The translations under genes were made by a program, and so were the position numbers. Shown piece by piece: positions 33,812-45,595 of a DNA stretch of 64,000 nt. This stretch comes from Ramlibacter sp. (GTDB lineage Bacteria; Pseudomonadota; Gammaproteobacteria; Burkholderiales; Burkholderiaceae_C), in NCBI GenBank assembly GCA_019635415.1, contig JAHBZN010000002.1:1054001-1118000 (forward strand). The letters run 5' to 3'. Below the pieces are notes generated by a model. That model saw nothing but the letters and a program-made list of their open reading frames with translations, did not search any database and was not told where the DNA came from. Each line of letters starts with the position of its first letter. The first letter of the stretch is position 1.

Positions 33812-34816
33812 GTGATTGCCGCCGAGCAGATCGTGCAATCGGACGGTGCGCCCCAGCGCCGGGCGATGGCCAAGGCCATCACGCTGCTGGAGTCCACCCG
33901 TGCTGACCACCGCGCGCAGGCCGACGAGTTGCTCACCGCGCTGCTGCCGCACACGGGCCAGTCGTTCCGCCTGGGCATCAGCGGCGTGCCGGGCGTGGGC
34001 AAGAGCACGTTCATCGAGGCGCTGGGCCTGTACCTGATCGCGCAGGGGCACCGTGTGGCGGTGCTGACCATCGATCCGTCATCCACCGTCTCGGGCGGCT
34101 CCATCCTGGGCGACAAGACCCGCATGGAAAAGCTGTCGGTGCACGAGCGGGCGTACATCCGCCCCAGCCCCAGCAGCGGCACGCTGGGCGGCGTGGCCGA
34201 GAAGACGCGCGAGGCCATGCTGGTCTGCGAGGCCGCGGGCTATGACGTGGTGATTGTCGAGACCGTGGGCGTGGGCCAGAGCGAAACCGCCGTGGCCGGC
34301 ATGACCGACATGTTTGTGCTGCTGCAACTGCCCAACGCGGGCGATGACTTGCAGGCTATCAAGAAGGGCGTGATGGAGCTGGCCGACCTGGTGGTGATCA
34401 ACAAGGCTGACCTCGATGCCGATGCCGCCACCCGGGCGCAGGCGCAGATCACCAGCGCGCTGCGGCTGCTGGGCCAGCATGGTCACCCGGACCATGCCCA
34501 CCACGACGCCGCGCTCTGGCACCCGCGGGTAATCCAGCTCAGTGCCTTGCTGGGCACGGGCGTGGACACCTTCTGGACCGCCGTGACCGATTTCAAGCAG
34601 CTGCAAACAGCCAGTGGCAAACTGGCCGCGCGGCGCCAGCAGCAGGCGCTGGCCTGGATGTGGGAGCGGATCGACGCGGGTCTGAAGCAGGAGTTCCGCC
34701 AGCACCCGGCGGTGAGGGAGTTGCTGCCGCACGCCCTCGCCGATGTGGCGGCGGGGCGTCTGCCAGCCTCCACTGCAGCAAGAAACATGCTTCTAGCCCG
34801 CGCCGGACGGTCATGA
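33812..34816 (+). CDS. meaB: Methylmalonyl-CoA mutase-associated GTPase MeaB
   Basis: 334 residues; G3E-family P-loop GTPase that loads and protects the mutase cofactor. Seen: [16 protein letters not shown] (P-loop), [44 protein letters not shown] and NKADLD. GTG start at 33812. The last seven codons and the stop lie inside a copy of the dispersed repeat (core 34794-34839), so the C-terminus has been rewritten by the element. Confidence 0.94.
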   Translation: MIAAEQIVQSDGAPQRRAMAKAITLLESTRADHRAQADELLTALLPHTGQSFRLGISGVPGVGKSTFIEALGLYLIAQGHRVAVLTIDPSSTVSGGSILGDKTRMEKLSVHERAYIRPSPSSGTLGGVAEKTREAMLVCEAAGYDVVIVETVGVGQSETAVAGMTDMFVLLQLPNAGDDLQAIKKGVMELADLVVINKADLDADAATRAQAQITSALRLLGQHGHPDHAHHDAALWHPRVIQLSALLGTGVDTFWTAVTDFKQLQTASGKLAARRQQQALAWMWERIDAGLKQEFRQHPAVRELLPHALADVAAGRLPASTAARNMLLARAGRS

Positions 34817-34839
34817 AGCGCTATTGAAAACAGAGCAAA
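34794..34839 (+). repeat. Dispersed 46-bp repeat core, copy D (meaB end / pccB leader)
   Basis: Reads TAGCCC, 20 nt, GCTAT, TGAAAAC, AGAGCAAA. It contains the meaB stop codon (34814-34816) and ends 14 bases before the pccB ATG, so it also forms part of the pccB leader. Confidence 0.8.
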
Positions 34840-34853
34840 ACCGAAAGCACACC

Positions 34854-36386
<1,533 letters not shown>

Positions 36387-36427
36387 ACCTGCTCTGCCCC
36401 CCCCAGATACCGAAAGGGCATACCGCC

Positions 36428-37048
36428 ATGGCCATTTCCCTCTACTACCACCCGTACTCCCGCGCGGCGGGCACCCTGTGGGCGCTTGAAGAAGCCGGGG
36501 TTGCTTACGAATTCAGGCTGACCGACATCATGAAGGGCGAGCAAAAGGGCGAGTCCCTGGTGTCGCGCAACCCCATGGGCAAGCTGCCCACGCTGGTGGA
36601 TGGCGACATGGTCGTGAGCGAGTCCGCCGCGATCGCGCTGTACCTAGCCGACCGCTACGCGCCCGGGCGGCTGGCGCCCGCGCTGGACGACCCGCGGCGC
36701 GGCACCTACCTGCGCTGGTCCTTCTTTGCCCCGAGCGTGATCGAGCCGGCTGTCATGGCCAAGGGCGAGGGGTGGACGGTCAAGGAAGTGTCCGCGGGCT
36801 GGGGCACCTATGCGTCCATGATCACCGCCGCCGAAAGCGCGATTGCCGGCCGCCAGTTCGTGCTGGGCGACGATTTCTCGATGGCTGACGTGGTGTTCGG
36901 CGGCACGCTTCGCTTCATGATCGATTTCAAGCAGATCGAGCCCAGCCCCATCTTTTCCGAGTACATCGAGCGGCTGAACGCCCGCCCCGCCTCGCAGCGC
37001 GCCGAGGCCCGCAACCTGGAGATGCGGCAGAAGCTCGGGCTCAAGTAA
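36428..37048 (+). CDS. Glutathione S-transferase family protein
   Basis: 206 residues: thioredoxin-like N-terminus (YYHPYSRAAGTLWALEEAG; NPMGKLPTLVDGDMVVSESAAI with the Glu-Ser glutathione site) and helical C-terminus (GDDFSMADVVFGGTLRF). ATG 36428 after AAAGGG. It sits between pccB and pccA, spaced 41 and 50 bases, so it is co-transcribed with the carboxylase; the standard carboxylase needs no such enzyme, and its substrate is unknown. Confidence 0.87.
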   Translation: MAISLYYHPYSRAAGTLWALEEAGVAYEFRLTDIMKGEQKGESLVSRNPMGKLPTLVDGDMVVSESAAIALYLADRYAPGRLAPALDDPRRGTYLRWSFFAPSVIEPAVMAKGEGWTVKEVSAGWGTYASMITAAESAIAGRQFVLGDDFSMADVVFGGTLRFMIDFKQIEPSPIFSEYIERLNARPASQRAEARNLEMRQKLGLK

Positions 37049-37098
37049 AGCCCGCCCCTCAAGCCCGCGCCCCCACCCGACCAGAACGGAGCCCCAAC

Positions 37099-39147
37099 GT
37101 GTTCACCAAGATCCTGATTGCCAACCGCGGCGAAATCGCCTGCCGCGTCATCCTCACCGCCCGCAAGATGGGCATCCAGACGGTGGCGGTGTACTCCGAC
37201 GCCGATCGGGACGCCCGCCACGTGGAGCTGGCCGACGAGGCCGTGCACATTGGCGCCGCGCCCAGCCGCGAGAGCTACCTGCTGGCCGACAAGATCATTG
37301 CCGCCTGCAAGCAGACCGGCGCGCAGGCCGTGCACCCGGGCTACGGCTTCCTGAGCGAGAACGCCGAATTCGCCAGGCGCGTGGAGGACGAGGGCATCAC
37401 CTTCATCGGGCCCAAGCACTACTCCATCGCCGCCATGGGCGACAAGATCGAGTCCAAGAAGCTCGCGGGCCAGGCCGGCGTCAACTGCATCCCCGGCGTG
37501 AACGACGCCATCGAGACGGCCGAGAAGGCCGTGGAGATCGCGCGCGGCATCGGCTACCCGGTGATGATCAAGGCGTCCGCCGGCGGCGGCGGCAAGGGCC
37601 TGCGCGTGGCCTTTAACGACAAGGAAGCGCTCGAAGGCTTCACCAGCTGCCGCAACGAGGCGCGCAACAGCTTTGGCGACGACCGCGTGTTCATCGAGAA
37701 GTTTGTCGAGGAGCCGCGCCACATCGAAATTCAGCTCATCGGCGACAGCCAGGGCAACGTGATCTACCTGAACGAGCGCGAGTGCTCGATCCAGCGGCGC
37801 CACCAGAAGGTGATCGAAGAGGCGCCGTCGCCCTTCATCAGCGACGCCACGCGCAAGGCCATGGGCGAGCAGGCCGTGGCCCTGGCCAAGGCCGTGAAGT
37901 ACCAGAGCGCGGGCACGGTGGAATTCGTGGTGGGCAAGGATCAGAGCTTCTACTTCCTGGAGATGAACACCCGCCTGCAGGTGGAGCACCCGGTGACGGA
38001 GTGCATCACGGGGCTGGACCTGGTGGAACTGATGATCCGCGTGGCCGCTGGCGAAAAGCTGCCGCTCACCCAGGCCGACGTGAAGCGCGACGGCTGGGCC
38101 ATCGAGTGCCGCATCAACGCCGAGGACCCGTTCCGCAACTTCCTGCCCAGCACCGGCCGGCTGGTGCGCTTCCAGCCGCCCAAGGAAAGCATGTGGGCCA
38201 GCGACACCTCGCACCTGCAGGGCGTGCGCGTGGACACCGGCGTGCAGGATGGCGGCGAGATCCCGATGTACTACGACTCGATGATCGCCAAGCTCATCGT
38301 GCACGGCAAGGACCGCCTCGACGCGATCGCCAAGATGCGCGAAGCCCTCAACGGCTTTGTGATCCGGGGCATCAGCAGCAACATTCCCTTTCAGGCCGCG
38401 TTGCTGGCGCACCCGCAGTTCGTCAAGGGCCATTTCAACACCGGCTTCATTGCCGAGCACTACGCCGCGGGCTTTCGCGCCGAGGACGTCGTGCATGACG
38501 ACCCGGCCTTCCTCGTGGCGCTGGCGGCCTACGTGAACCGCCGCGCGCGCGGCCGCGCCGCCGGCATCAGCGGGCAGTTGCCGGGCCACGGTATCCTGAT
38601 CGGCGAAAAGTTTGTGGTGCTGGGCCTGGGGACGGACGGCCAGAACACACCCCACCCGGTGGAAGTGACCGACTTTCAAGCCAAAACGGGCTCCAGCGCA
38701 ATTCTGGTGGGCACTAGCCGCTATGAAATATGTAGCAACTGGCACCTCGGCGCCAGCCGTATCCGCGGCACCGTCAATGGCCAGCCGTTCACCGCGCAGG
38801 TGGAGCGGCGCACGCCGCGCAATCCGCTGGCCATCCGCGTCATGCACAACGGCACGCAGTTCGATGCGCTGGTGCTGTCCAATCGCGCCGCGCAGCTGCA
38901 TGCGCTCATGCCCTACAAGGCACCGCCCGACATGAGCCGCTACGTGCTGTCGCCCATGCCCGGCCTGCTGGTGGACGTGGCCGTGCAGCCCGGCCAGAAG
39001 GTGCAGGCCGGCGAGCGCGTGGCCGTGATCGAGGCCATGAAGATGGAGAACGTGCTGTTTGCCGCTGCCGATGGCGTGGTGGGCAAGGTGCTGGCGCAGA
39101 AGGGCGAATCGCTCACGGTGGACCAGCCGATCGTTGAATTTGCATGA
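37099..39147 (+). CDS. pccA: Propionyl-CoA carboxylase alpha subunit (biotin carboxylase + biotin carrier) with repeat insertion
   Basis: 682 residues. ATP-grasp biotin carboxylase domain: [60 protein letters not shown]. The C-terminal biotinyl domain has EAMKMEN with biotin attached at K648. Between them (residues about 526-547) a copy of the dispersed repeat (38674-38739) encodes [20 protein letters not shown] and keeps the frame. GTG start at 37099 after ACGGAG. Confidence 0.94.
   Translation: MFTKILIANRGEIACRVILTARKMGIQTVAVYSDADRDARHVELADEAVHIGAAPSRESYLLADKIIAACKQTGAQAVHPGYGFLSENAEFARRVEDEGITFIGPKHYSIAAMGDKIESKKLAGQAGVNCIPGVNDAIETAEKAVEIARGIGYPVMIKASAGGGGKGLRVAFNDKEALEGFTSCRNEARNSFGDDRVFIEKFVEEPRHIEIQLIGDSQGNVIYLNERECSIQRRHQKVIEEAPSPFISDATRKAMGEQAVALAKAVKYQSAGTVEFVVGKDQSFYFLEMNTRLQVEHPVTECITGLDLVELMIRVAAGEKLPLTQADVKRDGWAIECRINAEDPFRNFLPSTGRLVRFQPPKESMWASDTSHLQGVRVDTGVQDGGEIPMYYDSMIAKLIVHGKDRLDAIAKMREALNGFVIRGISSNIPFQAALLAHPQFVKGHFNTGFIAEHYAAGFRAEDVVHDDPAFLVALAAYVNRRARGRAAGISGQLPGHGILIGEKFVVLGLGTDGQNTPHPVEVTDFQAKTGSSAILVGTSRYEICSNWHLGASRIRGTVNGQPFTAQVERRTPRNPLAIRVMHNGTQFDALVLSNRAAQLHALMPYKAPPDMSRYVLSPMPGLLVDVAVQPGQKVQAGERVAVIEAMKMENVLFAAADGVVGKVLAQKGESLTVDQPIVEFA
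38674..38739 (+). repeat. Dispersed repeat, copy B (inside pccA)
   Basis: Shares TTTCAAGCCAAAAC at its left end with intergenic copy A, then the core CAGCGC, 20 nt, GCTAT, GAAATAT, GTAGCAAC (38694-38739). The spacing from the left extension through the right end is identical to copy A. It is in frame with pccA and uses rare AT-rich codons. Confidence 0.85.
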
Positions 39148-39169
39148 CAACCCGGTGGGAGCTTTGCGC

Positions 39170-39670
<501 letters not shown>

Positions 39671-39675
39671 GCCGC

Positions 39676-40701
39676 ATGGACCTCTCACGCTTTCCCCGCC
39701 GCCGCTACACGCCGTTCGTCACCCCGCTGGAATTCCTGCCGAATTTCAGCAAGGCCCTGGCCGCCACCTGCCCGGGGGGGCAGGGTCCGGACATCTGGAT
39801 CAAGCGCGATGACATGCTGGGCCTGTTTCCCGGCGGCAACAAGACGCGCAAGCTCGAATTCCTGGTGGCCGATGCGCTGGCCCATGGTGCCGACACGCTG
39901 GTCACCTGCGGCGCACCGCAGTCCAACCATTGCCGCATCACGCTGGCCGCGGCGGTGAAGGAGGGGCTCAAATGCCGCTTCGTCATTGAAGAGCGCGTGC
40001 CCAACAGCTACAACGCCGATGCCAGTGGCAACAACTTCATGTTCCGCCTGATGGGCGTGGAAGCCATCACGGTGGTGCCCGGCGGCAGCAACATGGCGCT
40101 GGCCATGCAGCAGGTGGTGGACGACCTGGCGGTGGAAGGCCGCAAGGGCTACGTGATCCCCGGTGGCGGTTCCAACGCCATTGGCGGGCTGGGCTATGTG
40201 GCCTGCGCGCAGGAGCTGCAGCAGCAGCTGTTCGACCAGGGCGTGCAGATCGACCGCCTGGTCGTGGGCTCGGGCAGCTCGGGCACGCACGGCGGCCTGG
40301 TGGCGGGCTTTCTGGGCAACCACATCAACATTCCCATCGTGGGCATTGGCGTGAGCCGCGATCCGGCCGACCAGGACCCCCTGGTGCTCAAGGAGGCGCA
40401 GGCGGTGGCTGACCTGCTGGGCATGAACATGACCATTCCGCGCGAGGCCGTGGTGAGCGTGGGCGGCTACTGGCAGCCCAAGTACTCGGTGCCCAATCCC
40501 GCCATGATCGAGGCGGTGCAGCTGCTGGCCCGCACCGAGGGCATTCCGCTGGACCCGGTCTACACCGGCAAGATCATGGCCGGCCTGATCGGCCTGGCGC
40601 GCCAGGGCTTCTTCAAGCCCGGCGAGAAGCTGCTGTTCCTGCACACGGGCGGGCTGCCATCGCTGCATGCCTACGAGTCCGTGGTGCTGGGCGCGGCCTG
40701 A
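39676..40701 (+). CDS. dcyD: D-cysteine desulfhydrase / cysteate sulfo-lyase-like PLP enzyme
   Basis: 341 residues of the ACC deaminase/D-cysteine desulfhydrase family. PLP Lys56 lies in [12 protein letters not shown]; also seen are [37 protein letters not shown] and [15 protein letters not shown]. The family degrades D-cysteine to pyruvate, sulfide and ammonia; L-cysteate sulfo-lyase (CuyA) is a close relative of the same length, and I cannot separate them. ATG at 39676, five bases after the VOC gene stop, so possibly still in the propionyl-CoA operon. Confidence 0.82.
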   Translation: MDLSRFPRRRYTPFVTPLEFLPNFSKALAATCPGGQGPDIWIKRDDMLGLFPGGNKTRKLEFLVADALAHGADTLVTCGAPQSNHCRITLAAAVKEGLKCRFVIEERVPNSYNADASGNNFMFRLMGVEAITVVPGGSNMALAMQQVVDDLAVEGRKGYVIPGGGSNAIGGLGYVACAQELQQQLFDQGVQIDRLVVGSGSSGTHGGLVAGFLGNHINIPIVGIGVSRDPADQDPLVLKEAQAVADLLGMNMTIPREAVVSVGGYWQPKYSVPNPAMIEAVQLLARTEGIPLDPVYTGKIMAGLIGLARQGFFKPGEKLLFLHTGGLPSLHAYESVVLGAA

Positions 40702-40881
40702 GCCGTGAACGCTTTCGGGCTACTGAGCGGCTTCTCGCGCTGACACGAAACTGACGCGCCCTCTGGGGCGCGGTTGGGGATTCACCCGAGGGCGTTGCCC
40801 CGCGCACGGGGCGTAGACTGGCCGGGACCCACGCGGGCGCCGAACCCCGGGGCCACGCAAGGGCATGCAAGGAGACCCGCT

Positions 40882-42678
40882 TTGCGCCCCACGAATACCG
40901 CCGATCCGGCCTATTTCCACAAGGTCGTCGACTGCCAGTACGCCTGCCCCGCCCACACCCCGGTTCCCGAATACATCCGCCTGATCGCGCAGGGGCGCTA
41001 CAGCGACGCCTACATGGTCAACTGGGCGTCCAATGTCTTTCCGGGCATTCTCGGACGCACCTGCGACCGGCCGTGTGAACCGGCCTGCCGCCGCGGCCGG
41101 GTGGAGCAGGCCAACGCGCAGCAGCCGGAGCCGGTGGCCATCTGCCGGCTCAAGCGCGTGGCCGCCGACATGAAGGACGACGTGCGGCAGCGCATGCCGC
41201 AGGCCGGTCCGCGCAACGGCCGCCGCGTGGCCTGTGTGGGCGCCGGCCCGGCCTCGCTGACCGTGGCGCGTGATCTGGCGCCGCTCGGCTACGAGGTGAC
41301 GGTGTTTGATGGCGAGGCGAGGGCCGGTGGCTTCATCCGCACACAGATCCCGCGCTTCAGGCTGCCCGAGTCCGTGATTGACGAGGAAACGGGCTATGTA
41401 CTGGACCTGGGCGTGGCCTTTCGCAGCGGTGAGCGCATCGACTCCATGAAGGCGCTGCTGGCGCGGGGCTTTGACGCGGTGTTCGTGGGCTGCGGGGCGC
41501 CGCGTGGGCGTGACCTGGACCTGCCCGGTCGCAAGGAGGCCGCGGCCAGCATTCACATCGGCATTGACTGGCTGGCCTCGGTGTCCTTCGGCCATGTCAC
41601 CCGCATCGGCCGGCGCGTGATCGTGCTGGGGGGCGGCAACACGGCCATGGATTGCTGCCGCTCGGCGCGGCGGCTGGGCGGCACGGATGTGAAAGTGATC
41701 GTGCGCAGCGGCTTTGAAGAGATGAAGGCCTCGCCCTGGGAAAAGGAGGATGCCCAGCACGAAGGCATTCCCATCATCAACTACCACGTGCCCAAGGCCT
41801 TCGTGCAGCAGGAAGGGCAACTGATCGGCATGACCTTCGAGATCGTCGAGGCGGTCTACGACGATCGGGGCAGGCGCCGCCTCGTGCCCACGGGGGAGCC
41901 CGATGCGTTTTTCGAGTGCGACGAGGTGCTGGTGGCCGTGGGCCAGGAGAACGCCTTCCCCTGGATCGAGCGTGACTGCGGCATCGCTTTCGACGAATGG
42001 GGCCTGCCGGTGCTGGGGCAGGGCACCCACCAGTCCAGTGTGGCCCATGTGTTCTTCGGCGGTGATGCGGCCTTCGGCCCCAAGAACATCATCACGGCGG
42101 TGGCTCATGGCCACGAGGCCGCGGTGTCGATCGATCTGCTTCTCAGCGGGGCCGACGTGAGTGCCCGGCCGCCGCCCCTGACGCACCTGATGTCGCAGAA
42201 GATGGGCATCCATGAGTGGAGCTACGACAACGACACATCGAACGACCTGCGCTTCAAGGTGCCTTGGGCGCAGGCGGAAAAGGCATTGGCCAGCATCAAG
42301 GTCGAGGTGGAACTGGGTTTCGACGCCGCCACGGCCTTCAGCGAGGCGCAGCGCTGCCTGAACTGCGACGTGCAGACGGTGTTTTCCGCGCCGGCGTGCA
42401 TCGAGTGCGACGCCTGCGTTGACATCTGCCCCATGGACTGCATCAGCTTCACGGCCAACGGCGACGAGGCCGAGCTGCGCGGCCGGTTGAAGGCCCCGGC
42501 GTTCAACCCGGCGCAGGACCTGTATGTGGCCGAGGGACTGAAGACTGGGCGCGTGATGGTTAAGGACGAGGACGTATGCCTGCACTGCGGCCTGTGCGCC
42601 GAGCGTTGTCCGACCGGGGCCTGGGACATGCAGAAGTTCCTGTTGAACCCCGCGAAAGCCGGAGGCGTGGCACCATGA
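40882..42678 (+). CDS. GltD-like NAD(P)H/FAD oxidoreductase fused to a 2[4Fe-4S] ferredoxin domain
   Basis: 598 residues. N-terminal Fe-S domain with C18, C22 (CQYACPAHTPVPE) and C61, C65, C69 (CDRPCEPACR); then FAD site VGAGPASLTVARDLAPLG and NAD(P) site VLGGGNTAMDCCRSARRLG; then a C-terminal ferredoxin with CIECDACVDICPMDC and CLHCGLCAERCP. TTG start at 40882 is supported by GGAG at 40871-40874. It overlaps korA by four bases, so it probably passes electrons between NAD(P) and the 2-oxoacid oxidoreductase. Confidence 0.85.
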   Translation: MRPTNTADPAYFHKVVDCQYACPAHTPVPEYIRLIAQGRYSDAYMVNWASNVFPGILGRTCDRPCEPACRRGRVEQANAQQPEPVAICRLKRVAADMKDDVRQRMPQAGPRNGRRVACVGAGPASLTVARDLAPLGYEVTVFDGEARAGGFIRTQIPRFRLPESVIDEETGYVLDLGVAFRSGERIDSMKALLARGFDAVFVGCGAPRGRDLDLPGRKEAAASIHIGIDWLASVSFGHVTRIGRRVIVLGGGNTAMDCCRSARRLGGTDVKVIVRSGFEEMKASPWEKEDAQHEGIPIINYHVPKAFVQQEGQLIGMTFEIVEAVYDDRGRRRLVPTGEPDAFFECDEVLVAVGQENAFPWIERDCGIAFDEWGLPVLGQGTHQSSVAHVFFGGDAAFGPKNIITAVAHGHEAAVSIDLLLSGADVSARPPPLTHLMSQKMGIHEWSYDNDTSNDLRFKVPWAQAEKALASIKVEVELGFDAATAFSEAQRCLNCDVQTVFSAPACIECDACVDICPMDCISFTANGDEAELRGRLKAPAFNPAQDLYVAEGLKTGRVMVKDEDVCLHCGLCAERCPTGAWDMQKFLLNPAKAGGVAP

Positions 42679-44531
42679 AGCAGATTGAAGCCGTCAACGA
42701 TTTCGTGGTCAAGTTCGCCAACGTGAACGGATCGGGCTCGGCCAGCGCCAACGAGCTGTTCGCCAAGTCCATCCTGCGCATGGGCGTGCCAGTCAGTCCG
42801 CGCAACATATTTCCCAGCAATATTCAGGGCCTGCCGACCTGGTACGAGGTGCGGGTGAGCGAGCGGGGCTGGCTGGGGCGGCGCGGCGGCATCGACATGA
42901 TGGTCGCCATGAATCCGCAGACCTGGGACGCGGACGTGGCCGAGATCGAACCGGGTGGCTACCTGTTCTATGACAGCACGCGGTCCCTGCCGCCGTCGAA
43001 GTTCCGGGACGACATTCACGTGATCGGCATGCCGCTCACCGAAATCTGCAATGCGGTGTACACCGATCCGCGCCAGCGCCAGCTGTTCAAGAACATCGTC
43101 TACGTGGGCGCGCTGTCGGTGTTGCTGGAGATCGAGCCCGAGGTGATCGAGAAGCTCTTTGGCGAACAGTACAAGGGCAAGGAGAAGCTGCTGGCATCCA
43201 ACGTGCAGGCGCTGCACCTGGGGCGCGACTTTGCCAGCGAGCACCTCAAGGCGCCGCTGGGCATCCGCGTGAGGCGCGCCGACCGCGTGGGCGACCGCAT
43301 CTTCGTGGATGGCAACAGTGCCGCCGCGCTGGGCTGTGTGTACGGGGGGGCCACGGTGGCGGCGTGGTACCCGATCACACCGTCGTCATCGGTGGCCGAG
43401 GCCTTTCAGAAGTACTGCTCGAAATTCCGCGTGGACCCGACGACCGGGCAGAACCACTACGCCATCGTCCAGGCCGAGGATGAAATCGCTTCCATCGGCA
43501 TGGTGGTGGGCGCGGGCTGGAACGGCGCGCGGGCCTTCACGGCCACCTCCGGTCCCGGTGTGTCCCTGATGACCGAATTCATCGGCCTGGCGTACTTTGC
43601 CGAGATTCCGGTCACCATCATCAATGTGCAGCGCGGCGGGCCCTCCACGGGCATGCCCACGCGCACCCAGCAGGCAGACCTGCTGGCCTGCGCCTATGCC
43701 TCTCATGGGGACACCAAGCACGTTCTGCTGTTTCCCGAGGACCCCGCGGAATGCTTCGAGCACGCGGCCACGGCGCTCGATCTGGCCGACCGGCTGCAGA
43801 CGCCGGTGTTCGTCATGACCGATCTGGACATCGGCATGAACCAGCGCCTGTGCGCGCCTTTTGCGTGGGACGATGCGCGCGAGCTGGATCGCGGCAAGGT
43901 CATGACCGCCGAGGAGCTGGAAGCCGGCAAGGACTTCGGGCGCTACAAGGATGTGGACGGGGACGGCATTCCCTGGCGCACGCTGCCGGGCACGCACCCG
44001 AGCCGGGGCAGCTATTTCACCCGTGGCACCACGCGGGACGCCTATGCGCGCTATTCGGAGCGCGGGCCGGACTACATCTACAACGTGCAGCGGCTGCTGC
44101 GCAAATTCGAGACGGCTGCGCAGCTCGTTCCCAAACCGGTCTGGCGCAAGGCCGCGAAGAAGACGCGCCTCGGCGTGATCTATTTTGGATCGACCAGTGC
44201 CGCGATGAGCGAGGCGCTCGAGGTACTGACCGACTCCGGCATCCATCTGGACGCGCTGCGCCTGCGAGCCTTCCCGTTTTCCGACAGCGTGCGCGAGTTC
44301 CTGGAGGAGCATGACGAAGTGTTCGTGGTCGAGCAGAACCGCGATGCCCAGATGCACAGCCTGCTGGTCAACGAACTGGAGGTGGACCCGGCGCGCCTGG
44401 TGCGGGTTCTCCATTTCGACGGCACACCGATCACTGCGCGCTTCATCGCAGGCGCCATCACCGAGCAAGTGCACGCTGAAGTGGTGACGCCCCGGCCGCG
44501 TGCCGGAAAATCCCGGGAGAAAACCGCATGA
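42675..44531 (+). CDS. korA: 2-oxoacid:ferredoxin oxidoreductase, fused gamma-alpha subunit
   Basis: 618 residues. The N-terminal gamma domain (about 1-195: FANVNGSGSASANELFAKSI, GGIDMMVAMNP) is followed by the alpha domain (about 210-610: NSAAALGCVYGGATVAAWYPITPSSS, AIVQAEDEIASIGMVVGAGW, TATSGPGVSLMTEFIGLAYF). It decarboxylates a 2-oxoacid with CoA, reducing ferredoxin. ATG 42675 overlaps the upstream gene's stop by four bases and its own stop overlaps korB by four. 2-Oxoglutarate is a common substrate but others are possible. Confidence 0.9.
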   Translation: MKQIEAVNDFVVKFANVNGSGSASANELFAKSILRMGVPVSPRNIFPSNIQGLPTWYEVRVSERGWLGRRGGIDMMVAMNPQTWDADVAEIEPGGYLFYDSTRSLPPSKFRDDIHVIGMPLTEICNAVYTDPRQRQLFKNIVYVGALSVLLEIEPEVIEKLFGEQYKGKEKLLASNVQALHLGRDFASEHLKAPLGIRVRRADRVGDRIFVDGNSAAALGCVYGGATVAAWYPITPSSSVAEAFQKYCSKFRVDPTTGQNHYAIVQAEDEIASIGMVVGAGWNGARAFTATSGPGVSLMTEFIGLAYFAEIPVTIINVQRGGPSTGMPTRTQQADLLACAYASHGDTKHVLLFPEDPAECFEHAATALDLADRLQTPVFVMTDLDIGMNQRLCAPFAWDDARELDRGKVMTAEELEAGKDFGRYKDVDGDGIPWRTLPGTHPSRGSYFTRGTTRDAYARYSERGPDYIYNVQRLLRKFETAAQLVPKPVWRKAAKKTRLGVIYFGSTSAAMSEALEVLTDSGIHLDALRLRAFPFSDSVREFLEEHDEVFVVEQNRDAQMHSLLVNELEVDPARLVRVLHFDGTPITARFIAGAITEQVHAEVVTPRPRAGKSREKTA

Positions 44532-45583
44532 CCTACATCGCCAAACCGCGTCTGCACCACCCCTCGCTCGAAGCCAACCGGGTGGGCTATACCCGGCGCG
44601 ACTACGAGGGCAAGATCTCCACCCTGTGCGCCGGTTGCGGCCACGACAGCATCAGCGCGGCCATCATCCAGGCCTGCTGGGACCTGGACATCGAACCGCA
44701 CCGCGTGGCCAAGCTCTCGGGCATTGGCTGCAGCTCCAAGACGCCGGACTATTTCCTCGGGGCGTCGCACGGGTTCAACACCGTGCATGGCCGCATGCCC
44801 AGCGTGCTGACCGGCGCCAACCTGGCCAACCGCGACCTGCTCTACCTGGGCGTCTCTGGCGACGGCGATTCGGCCTCCATTGGCCTGGGGCAGTTTGCCC
44901 ATGCGATGCGCCGCGGGGTCAACATGGTCTACATCGTCGAGAACAACGGCGTTTACGGCCTGACCAAGGGGCAGTTCAGCGCCACGGCCGACAAGGGCAG
45001 CAAGAGCAAGAAGGGGGTGCTCAACGCCGACAGTGCGATCGACCTGATCGGCATGGCCCTGCAGCTCGGGGCCACGTACGTGGGGCGGGGCTTTTCGGGC
45101 GACAAGGCCCAGCTGGTGCCACTGATCAAGGGGGCGATCCGGCATGGCGGGGCGGCGTTCATCGACGTCATCAGCCCCTGCGTGGCCTTCAACAACCATG
45201 CAGGCAGCACCAAGAGCTATGACTACGTGCGGGAGCACAACGAAGCCGTGAGCCGGATCGATTTCATCGCCGGGCGCGAAGAGATCACCGCGGCGTATGC
45301 GCCCGGCGAAGTGGTCAAGGTGGCGCAGCACGATGGCACGATGCTTCGCCTGCGAAAGCTGCACGAGGGCTACGATCCCACCGACCGGGTGGCCGCCATG
45401 AGTTTTGTCCAGGAGCGCCAGGCACGGGGCGAGGTGGTGACCGGACTACTGTATGTCGAGACCGACGCCACCGACCTGCACGCGGCACTGAACACCTGTA
45501 CCCGGCCGCTCAATGCGTTGGGGCGCGAGATGTTGTGCCCGGGAGCGGCGGCACTCGACCGGATCAATACCAGCCTGCGCTAG
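44528..45583 (+). CDS. korB: 2-oxoacid:ferredoxin oxidoreductase, beta subunit
   Basis: 351 residues; thiamine diphosphate and [4Fe-4S] subunit. Seen: LCAGCGHDSISAAI (cluster Cys pair), LSGIGCSSKTPDYF, VSGDGDSASIGLGQFAHAMRRG (GDG...TPP motif) and IVENNGVYGLTKGQFSAT. The third Cys-containing block is LYVETDATDLHA onward at the C-terminus. It is the third gene of a coupled operon and ends 12 bases before the convergent ABC receptor gene. Confidence 0.92.
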   Translation: MTYIAKPRLHHPSLEANRVGYTRRDYEGKISTLCAGCGHDSISAAIIQACWDLDIEPHRVAKLSGIGCSSKTPDYFLGASHGFNTVHGRMPSVLTGANLANRDLLYLGVSGDGDSASIGLGQFAHAMRRGVNMVYIVENNGVYGLTKGQFSATADKGSKSKKGVLNADSAIDLIGMALQLGATYVGRGFSGDKAQLVPLIKGAIRHGGAAFIDVISPCVAFNNHAGSTKSYDYVREHNEAVSRIDFIAGREEITAAYAPGEVVKVAQHDGTMLRLRKLHEGYDPTDRVAAMSFVQERQARGEVVTGLLYVETDATDLHAALNTCTRPLNALGREMLCPGAAALDRINTSLR

Positions 45584-45595
45584 CCTCGCGTTGGC

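Noticed and set aside
40720..42585. 621-codon minus-strand frame opposite the GltD-like gene
   Set aside because: Shadow frame; the plus strand encodes recognisable FAD, NAD and Fe-S motifs.
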